Origin: Rhodocyclaceae bacterium
GTDB taxonomy: Bacteria > Pseudomonadota > Gammaproteobacteria > Burkholderiales > Rhodocyclaceae
Length of the DNA: 64,000 nucleotides
Reading direction: 5' to 3'
Assembly: GCA_016791105.1 (NCBI GenBank)
Contig: JAEUNM010000069.1
Coordinates: 1 to 64,000 of the forward strand
Numbering within the stretch: the first letter of the stretch is position 1; the number at the start of each line of letters is the position of its first letter. The notes below the pieces were generated by a model. The model was not told the origin of the DNA. It saw nothing but the letters and a program-made list of their open reading frames with translations, and made no database searches. Positions 28,401 through 36,345 of this stretch are shown piece by piece. The position numbers and the translations under genes are program-made.

Positions 28401-29133
28401 GCGGCGGCGCGAACTTGAGCGCGGAAAGAACATTCATTTGCTGCCAGGCCTCCCCGGGACCGACCAGGACAGCTATGGCCCGGACGTTGCGCGCGAGCAT
28501 GTCGCCAAAACCTTCCAGCCCGCTTAACAGCCGCCGCGCCACCGCGCCTTTGGCACCGGGCGCGTTGGGTGACAGGCTTGCGACCGCCAACGCGGCGGGA
28601 TCGACGCCGGCCTCGCGCAGCATGGCCTCGAAATATGCGGCGCACGGCGCGCCCGGTGCATCCTGCCGTGCGGACGACTGGCTGTCGTCAAGCGCGCAGC
28701 CATGGGAATGCTTGAGCAAAATTTCCAGCCACTGCGCCGGCGCGGGCAACTGCAGGCTATTGGGCGGGCGGTGCGCTACCGTGCAGGCATCGATAAATTT
28801 CGCCCAGCGCAGCGCAAGCGCGGGCGGCAACGCGGCATACCCTTCATATATGGCGAGTGCCGTCTGTATGTGCTCGTGCCGGAACGAACCACCCAGCAGG
28901 CCCAGAAACACGGCAAGCTCCTTGCGCGGCGCCACTTCAGCCAGCAAGGATGCGGACGCGCCGAACAGCAGGTAATTCAGGATGTCGCGCCCCAGCGGCG
29001 ACCGGCCGGCCGCCGCTTCGGCCCCATCCAGCAGCTCGAGCAGCGCGACCAGTCGATCCAGCCATGCGGCCGGCACGTCTTGCGGCAGTTCACGCTGGAT
29101 GGCACGCAGATGTTCTTCGGCGCACGACTTCAT
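25435..29133 (-). CDS. DUF4132 protein, paralogue C
   Basis: A 1,232-aa protein, first in the seven-gene locus. It opens with DVPAAWLDRLVALL, matching the other two paralogues, and carries the core: QLAKRRGWTITELADRS, PTAGFDATGAMQLSYGSR, SPEGKKVVALTEPRQGDD and LPLTDVPPVLLAEVYRHL. It ends shortly after that block, without the GSGYDPDW-type tail seen in A (GSGFDPNW in B); its C-terminus (FAQDGKLGQAD) is the most divergent. The ATG at 29133 is preceded by GGGAGGGAAAAGC, a reasonable ribosome binding site, and by a -10 element at 29179-29184. Cytoplasmic; function unknown. Confidence 0.85.
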   Translation of the reverse strand: MKSCAEEHLRAIQRELPQDVPAAWLDRLVALLELLDGAEAAAGRSPLGRDILNYLLFGASASLLAEVAPRKELAVFLGLLGGSFRHEHIQTALAIYEGYAALPPALALRWAKFIDACTVAHRPPNSLQLPAPAQWLEILLKHSHGCALDDSQSSARQDAPGAPCAAYFEAMLREAGVDPAALAVASLSPNAPGAKGAVARRLLSGLEGFGDMLARNVRAIAVLVGPGEAWQQMNVLSALKFAPPQTLRDLAAQLCSLATSADKEVRRAAEVLLGHSEDEVFTPLQNIARNAKADQRLCALRLLDYLGTVHRREAWVAAARHIAAADKAPAVKAQAREWAADDALLARLPAQLPYVLPAIDWSAAANPLPPALPAKFQSELNAAIEAHNTDESAAYAAAVAQGNTWHNKPELIAALDGESFAFLERSLTSDGPPAVSPFPHLRATSPFRRMLGTALPKLAAAEQISPVLLFKLLAFFGLMDDAIACACFNAMHRAQARPSLLELSEILAGAGMRPVKVLHMFCRHEHRLAADWPDADRWPYFAHHIDLLVEDLLKCGGHAGSGPFDAARTFPQQPRALVKALCQIALADAKAERRAAQDALIPCLGLAARIGATLAAGKTELRISAAQWLGRLGGAEAIPVLTQAAAAEPDAVVKSALQNVLDALGSTAPPALDEQAILAEARDALGADLFTDLASFPWEALPTLRWAGDGSLVPLPVVRWLMVLAVRSKSPEPDSPLRRRCALFAEPDREKFGQFVLEVWLNKEGALWEEGACAARAAGNARFAQQIMREHPAQFHGHPFSALTTEQLTEKLLPLVQRDAFTTILDSKGLLAVAACCCGRAAVALVRSFLDEFYGQRPPHCKALLAMLASMDHAAATDLLVSVSRRFRTEGIRVEAARLTEQLAKRRGWTITELADRSVPTAGFDATGAMQLSYGSRSFSVRLQRSFKTIIFSPEGKKVVALTEPRQGDDPAAVRAARLALETTQQEIKLIVAEHTDRLYDALCAQRRWRYSEWERCLNTHPVLQRLTQRLVWVELEGDRLVQVFRPLSDRSLSDANENQITLSADAEVCLAHDLLLDDAQIATWRRHLLDYEIDVLFPQLGNGRYAARAEHAEVREILDYADRRVPLAALRQHARKLGYESDRPKQGGATRYYKRLFPRLAVTAILTTKPDAAAEAAQQATLGGLSFEATDSALGRGTRLLPLTDVPPVLLAEVYRHLQLFAQDGKLGQAD

Positions 29134-29178
29134 GCTTTTCCCTCCCCGCCCGCGTATGCCAATGTCGACGAATCGGAA

Positions 29179-29184
29179 ATTATA
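29179..29184 (-). promoter_or_regulatory. Candidate -10 element before the DUF4132 locus
   Basis: Minus-strand TATAAT within CGATATAATTT (complement of 29177-29187), 45 nt before the ATG of paralogue C. The same 11-base word precedes paralogue A. No good -35 hexamer lies 16-18 nt upstream. Confidence 0.45.
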
Positions 29185-29503
29185 TCGTCACCCCTACGAA
29201 GCGGCGTGATGCCACCCATGGATATCTGCAGTCGCGCCACCATGACCAGCCACATGGCCGCGCATTTTGACATTGAGGAAAAGCGGTCAGACAGGAATTA
29301 ACCACGTCGGATTGACACAATTGCGGCTGCGGCACCGCGAACAGAACCCGCCCTGGAGTTCCAAGAAGCGCTAAACCCGTGAGGTCTGTAACCCTGTAAT
29401 AAAGAACTTGGGCTTGCAGCGGGCGTGCCTAATCTAAACACCATTGCAGGTTTTTTGCATGCATGGGACTCGGCATCAAAGAATGGAAGTTGCCCACGGA
29501 GGA

Positions 29504-29535
29504 TGCGCCGGCGCTTGATTTCGTCCGCCGGCGCA
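29504..29535. repeat. Perfect 10-bp inverted repeat (hairpin)
   Basis: TGCGCCGGCG (29504-29513) and CGCCGGCGCA (29526-29535) are exact inverted arms around a 12-nt loop. It lies in the 590-base gap between the DUF4132 locus and the second MarR gene. No T-run follows, so a terminator is not indicated. Confidence 0.55.
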
Positions 29536-29584
29536 GCAAACAGCCCCAGCGTGAATCAATGCGCGCCCCGCTTTAACCGTGACA

Positions 29585-29673
29585 CGTAGGTTGGGGTGAG
29601 CTTGCAAACCCCAACATAATGCGGCAAATCATGCTGCCGAGTGTTGGGGTTCCTGTCGTCACCCCAAGCTACG
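29585..29673. repeat. Nested palindromic element (REP/BIME-like)
   Basis: An 89-bp element built from four alternating copies of the word GTTGGGGT or its complement. The outer arms CGTAGGTTGGGGTGA (29585-29599) and TCACCCCAAGCTACG (29659-29673) match at 14 of 15 positions. Inside, ACCCCAACA (29608-29616) pairs perfectly with TGTTGGGGT (29642-29650), and CGGCA...TGCCG forms the centre. The left half is also a hairpin on its own (29590-29597 with 29608-29615). The layout of two inverted hairpins resembles bacterial intergenic mosaic elements mobilised by RAYT transposases; no such transposase gene is in the window. Confidence 0.6.
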
Positions 29674-29725
29674 ATTGCAACGACTGCGGTTAAACCGGTT
29701 TAGATTGAAGTCGGGACGTGGCGCC

Positions 29726-30226
29726 TTACAGCGTGAAAGGCAGCGGCTCCTTGCCGTAGGCTTCGTCCAGGGAGCGGATTTGCGCCAGCAGGTGATTCAG
29801 TTCGGCGCCCAGCGCGGTGAGGCGTTCGGCCTCCAGCTTGCGCAATGCTTCGGGCAATATGCCGCGGGCCGGGGCGGGCGCTTTGGCAATCATCGCCTGA
29901 CCTTTTTCGGTCAGGTATAGCTTTACCACCCGCTGGTCGGCCGCGGTGCGCTCGCGCCGCAGCAAGCCCCCGGTTTCGAGCTTGTCTACCAGGTTGCTGG
30001 CGGTGGACTGGTGCAAGGCCATGCAGTCGGCCAATTCACCCACGCGCAGGCCGGGAACTTCGGCAAGTTCCTGCAAAACCCACAATTGCGCGCCGGACAG
30101 GCCGGTACGCTTTTCAACCCATTGCGAATGGCGTTGCGCGGCGCGAATGAGCACGCGAAAGCGCTGCAGAACGTCCAAAGCAGTATCAACTGTGTTCTCT
30201 TTAGCGGGTGTAGCCTTTTTTTGCAT
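29726..30226 (-). CDS. MarR-family transcriptional regulator
   Basis: A 166-aa winged-helix regulator, closely related to the MarR protein encoded at 787-1278. Visible elements are LSGAQLWVLQELAEVPGL, the recognition helix region HQSTASNLVDKLETGGLL, and the wing ADQRVVKLYLTEKGQ. The N-terminus is Lys-rich (MQKKATPAK). It is transcribed toward the DUF4132 locus but is separated from it by almost 600 bases and a palindromic element, so it is not in that operon. An AT-rich upstream region with direct repeats (30289-30329) may hold its operator. Target and ligand unknown. Confidence 0.87.
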   Translation of the reverse strand: MQKKATPAKENTVDTALDVLQRFRVLIRAAQRHSQWVEKRTGLSGAQLWVLQELAEVPGLRVGELADCMALHQSTASNLVDKLETGGLLRRERTAADQRVVKLYLTEKGQAMIAKAPAPARGILPEALRKLEAERLTALGAELNHLLAQIRSLDEAYGKEPLPFTL

Positions 30227-30288
30227 TTTTTACCTCTGGATACGGCGCTGCGGCAGGCGCGCCAAAGCAATACGCATAAGCCTGTGCA

Positions 30289-30329
30289 CGTTTTACCATA
30301 GTCGCGCAATTTTCGCGCGTTTTAACATA
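30289..30329. promoter_or_regulatory. Direct repeats upstream of the MarR gene
   Basis: CGTTTTACCATA (30289-30300) and CGTTTTAACATA (30318-30329) match at 11 of 12 positions and start 29 bp apart, with an imperfect GCGCAATTTTCGCGC between them. They lie 63-103 bases upstream of the MarR start in locally AT-rich DNA. This is a candidate operator or promoter region; no clear -35/-10 pair could be fixed. Confidence 0.35.
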
Positions 30330-31123
30330 TTTACGGCAAACAGGCCGATATATTGCGTCGCATTTATTTTGAAGCACAGTGGCGTCGGAAGGCGCCCCCG
30401 GCCAGCCCCGCTTCGTCCCGGCCGCACCCGTGCCGCGGCGTGTTGTCCGCACAGCGTCGGCCGGCTCGCCCTTGTTTGTCGTGGTCTGACGGCAACGTGC
30501 GCCTGCATCGCGTCTGCTGCCGCGCGATTGCGCTGCATATAATTTTGTGCCAAACTTGTTCTTGCAAACCTATTTCATAGATCGTGCAGCTTTCGGTACG
30601 GCAGGTCTTTCCGAAATGCTGTCGCGGTTACGTTTCCGGCCTGCCCCTAGTTTCCACTCTCCAAGGCCGGGATGGGTCACCGTTTCGCGCTGAGGCGCGC
30701 GAGGGCGGCGTGTCGGACGGCAACACCGCGGTCGCAAGAGCTACCGCCGGTGCAGCATGCGCCGCACCCATGGAATCGACGCTACCGAGGCATGCCATGG
30801 GCTGGCGGACCTGGCGTCCAGCGCTGGCCGGCCGCGCGGACAGCGCAATGGCTTGCGCAATCTGGATCGACCAGCGAGGCGCACTTTGCGCGCGTTGGCG
30901 GTACCCGTCCGGAAAGGCGGTCGCGCAAATTCTCGCCCGCCGCGGCCGCGCCGCCCGCACCGTAAGCCGCTACGGGCTGCATGACCGCACAACCCGTTTC
31001 GAAAGGAGCCCGCCACCCAATCCCCACTGACACGACACGGCGCGCCCGTCGCGCACCGCATCCCGCCGCCGCCTGCCCAGGCGACGCGGGGGCGGAGCTT
31101 CAACGCAAGAAAGGAGAACGCGC
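30330..31123. other. Long intergenic leader before glgC, no gene recognised
   Basis: Almost 800 bases between the MarR promoter region and glgC. Several frames are open on both strands between 30580 and 31100, but they are Arg/Ala-rich overlapping frames without domains or ribosome binding sites. The glgC promoter should lie here; I could not fix a convincing -35/-10 pair. Confidence 0.4.
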
Positions 31124-32368
31124 ATGATCACACCCAGAATTCTCGCCATCGTTCTGGCCGGCGGCGAAGGCACGCGCCTCGCACCGCTGACCGCGGAACG
31201 ATCCAAACCGGCAGTGCCGTTCGCAGGCCGCTACCGCATCGTCGATTTCGTATTGTCCAATCTGGTCAATTCGCACATCCATTCGATCTATCTGCTGGTG
31301 CAGTACAAATCGCAGTCGCTCATCGAGCACATACGCCGTTCCTGGATGCTGTCGCCGATGTTTCCGGAGCAGTTCATTACCGTCGTGCCGCCGCAGATGC
31401 GCGGCGGCCCGGAGTGGTTTCAGGGTACGGCCGACGCGGTGTATCAGAACATCAATCTGATCGAACACTATGCGCCGGACATCGTGGCGATTTTCGGCGC
31501 CGACCACATTTACCGCATGGATATCCGGCAAATGGTGGATTTTCATCGCGCGCAAAGCGCCGAAGTAAGCGTGGCGGCGCTGCCCGTGCCGGCCAGCGTG
31601 GCGCAGTCATTCGGCGTCATCGAGGCGGAAGCCGATGGACGCATACGCGCCTTCCTGGAAAAGCCCGCCAATCCGCCCTCCATGCCGGGCAGGCCGGGCT
31701 ACAGCTTTGCGTCCATGGGCAATTATCTGTTCGACGCGGAAGTGCTGGTCGACGCCCTGACCGAAGCCGCCCGGCAGGGCCACAAGGACTTCGGCCGCGA
31801 CCTGCTGCCGCGCCTGTGCACGCGCCGGCACGTGCACGCCTACGACTTCACGAGCAATCACATACCCGGTCTGCATCCAGGCGAACAACCCGGCTATTGG
31901 CGCGACGTGGGCACGCTCGATGCCTATTTCGACGCCCACTTCGACCTGCTCGGCATGGAGCCGCGCTTCAACCTGTTCAACCCCTCGTGGCGCATAGGCT
32001 CCAGCAATTATCAGGGGCCGACACCCAAAATCGTGCGTGCGGAAATGGACAACTGCATATTGGGCGCCGGCTGCCTCATCAAGGGGGCAAAAATCCGCAA
32101 CTCCATCCTGCGCCGCGAAATAGTCATCGAGGAAGACGTCGAACTGGACGAATGCATCGTCATGGATTATTCGGTCATCCGCCGTGGCGCCAGGCTGCGC
32201 CGCGTGATCGTCGATCGCTATAACGACATCCCGCCCAATTCCCGCATCGGCTTCGACGCCGTGGCCGACGCAGCGCGTTACCACCGCAGCGACTCGGGCA
32301 TCGTGGTGATTGCCAAACGCAACCACAAGGATGGCGGCGCCGCTGGCGAACCGCCGCGTTACCTGTAA
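31124..32368 (+). CDS. glgC: Glucose-1-phosphate adenylyltransferase (ADP-glucose pyrophosphorylase)
   Basis: A 414-aa enzyme making ADP-glucose and pyrophosphate from glucose-1-phosphate and ATP, the committed step of bacterial glycogen synthesis. The N-terminal nucleotidyltransferase signature is complete: VLAGGEGTRLAPLT (10-23), then SKPAVPFAGRYRIVDF. Further on are GTADAVYQN, FGADHIYRMD, FLEKPANPP (glucose-1-phosphate site) and SMGNYLF. The C-terminal third is the left-handed beta-helix region (GCLIKGAKIRNSIL, DECIVMDYSVI). Length is normal for the family. A good ribosome binding site (AAAGGAG) precedes the ATG. It is the first gene of the glgC-glgX-treZ-treY run; no glycogen synthase or branching enzyme gene is in the window. 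Such enzymes are usually allosterically controlled by glycolytic intermediates. Confidence 0.95.
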   Translation: MITPRILAIVLAGGEGTRLAPLTAERSKPAVPFAGRYRIVDFVLSNLVNSHIHSIYLLVQYKSQSLIEHIRRSWMLSPMFPEQFITVVPPQMRGGPEWFQGTADAVYQNINLIEHYAPDIVAIFGADHIYRMDIRQMVDFHRAQSAEVSVAALPVPASVAQSFGVIEAEADGRIRAFLEKPANPPSMPGRPGYSFASMGNYLFDAEVLVDALTEAARQGHKDFGRDLLPRLCTRRHVHAYDFTSNHIPGLHPGEQPGYWRDVGTLDAYFDAHFDLLGMEPRFNLFNPSWRIGSSNYQGPTPKIVRAEMDNCILGAGCLIKGAKIRNSILRREIVIEEDVELDECIVMDYSVIRRGARLRRVIVDRYNDIPPNSRIGFDAVADAARYHRSDSGIVVIAKRNHKDGGAAGEPPRYL

Positions 32369-32389
32369 CCCGGACTAAGCGGACAAGCC

Positions 32390-34533
<2,144 letters not shown>

Positions 34534-34537
<4 letters not shown>

Positions 34538-36345
34538 AGCGCCAACACCACATGCCCTGGGGCACCCGGCACGCCGCCGCAAGCACAATGTTCCGCTTCT
34601 GGGCGCCGGCTGCGCAGGAAGTTTTGCTACACCTGGAAACCGGCGCAGAAAACCTCACGCTGCCCATGCAACGCACCGGCCTCGGCTGGTTCGAGCGCAG
34701 CGTGGACAGCCTCGCGCCGGGCTGCCGCTACCGTTTCCAGGCCGATTGCGGTTTGCTGGTGCCGGACCCTGCCTCGCGCAGCAACCCGGACGGCGTGCAC
34801 GCGGCGTCCGAATTGATAGACCCGGCCGCATTCGACTGGCAGGACGACGACTGGCGCGGCCGCCCCTGGCACGAAGCGGTACTGTACGAAGTGCATACCG
34901 GCAGCTTCAGTCCGGAAGGAAATTTCGCCGGCATCGAACGCCGTCTGGATCACCTGGCCGATCTGGGCGTGACGGCGCTGCAACTGATGCCCGTGGCGGC
35001 CACGCCGGGGCGCCGCAACTGGGGTTACGACGGCGTGCTGGCCTATGCCCCGGCAGCCGCCTATGGCCCGCCGCAGGCCCTCAAAAGCCTGGTGCAGAGC
35101 GCGCACCGGCGCGGCATCATGGTGCTGCTGGACGTGGTGTACAACCACTTCGGGCCGGAGGGGAATTATCTGCACGTCTATGCGCGCGATTTTTTCACGG
35201 ACCGCCACCGTACCCCCTGGGGCGCGGCCATCGACTTCGAAGGCGCGCGCGCGGTGCGCGATTTCTACGTGCACAACGCGCTGTACTGGCTGGAAGAATT
35301 TCACCTCGACGGCCTGCGCCTGGATGCCGTGCATGCCATACACGACGGTTCCGATCCCGACATCGTCGAACAGATCGCGCGCGCGGTCGCGGCCGGGCCG
35401 GGCCGCACCCGCCATGTTCATGTGGTGCTGGAAAACGACGACAACGCTGCGCGCCGGCTAAGCCCCGGCAACTGTACAGCGCAGTGGAACGACGATTTCC
35501 ACCACTGTCTGCACGTACTTTTGAGCGGCGAGCAGGACGGCTATTACAGCGACTATGCGCCGCGCGCCCTGCAACTATTGGGGCGCACCCTGGCAGAAGG
35601 CTATGCCTGGCAGGGCGAAGCCTCACCCTACCGCGGCGGGCAGGCACGCGGCGAGCCCAGTGCCCACCTGGCGCCCACCTGTTTCGTCAATTTTCTGCAG
35701 AACCACGACCAGATCGGCAATCGCGCCCTGGGCGAGCGGCTGACCGAAATCGCCGCCCCGCGGGCACTGCGTGCGGCGCTCGAAATCCTGCTGCTGGCGC
35801 CCTCCGTGCCCATGCTGTTCATGGGAGAGGAGTGGGGCACGCAGCAACGCTTTGCGTATTTCTGCGATTTTGGCGAGGAACTTGCGGCAGCGGTGCGCAA
35901 TGGCCGGCTGGAAGAATTCAGCCGCTTCGCGCGCTTTAGCGACCCCACCCTGCGCGCGCAGATTCCCGACCCCGGCGCCGATTCCACCTTCGCCGCGGCC
36001 TGCCTGGATTGGTCTGCAACGGAGCGCGCGGAACACCGCGCGACGCTGGACCTGGTGCAAAAACTGCTGGCGCTGCGCCGTACCGAACTGATGCCGCGCC
36101 TGGCCGGCATGGCCGGCGGCAGCGGGCGCTACCGCTGTCTGGGCGCCAGCCTGCTGGAAGCGACCTGGCGCCTGGCCGATGGCAGCCCCTATCGCCTGCT
36201 CGCCAACCTCGGCCCGCAGGCGGCCACCCCGCCCGCTGCTCGCAACCTGCGCCTGCTGCATGCGTCGGATGGCATGGCCGGTGCGCAGGAACTGCCGGGG
36301 TGGTCGGTAAGCTGGTGGCTGGGAGATTCCCATGAGTCTGAATGA
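34534..36345 (+). CDS. treZ: Malto-oligosyltrehalose trehalohydrolase
   Basis: A 603-aa GH13 enzyme that releases trehalose from the end of maltooligosyltrehalose, the second step of the TreY/TreZ route. It has an N-terminal CBM48-like domain ([16 protein letters not shown]) and a barrel with Asp264 in [11 protein letters not shown], Glu300 in VVLENDDN and Asp392 in NHDQIGNR as catalytic triad. [19 protein letters not shown] sequence follows ([16 protein letters not shown]). The start is taken as GTG at 34534, overlapping the glgX stop (GTGA); the ATG at 34552 is the alternative. Its 3' end overlaps treY by 14 bases. The tight overlaps indicate coordinated production with TreY. Confidence 0.93.

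Noticed and set aside
30580..31100. Small genes in the glgC leader
   Set aside because: Several mutually overlapping frames on both strands, none with a ribosome binding site, domain or consistent codon pattern.
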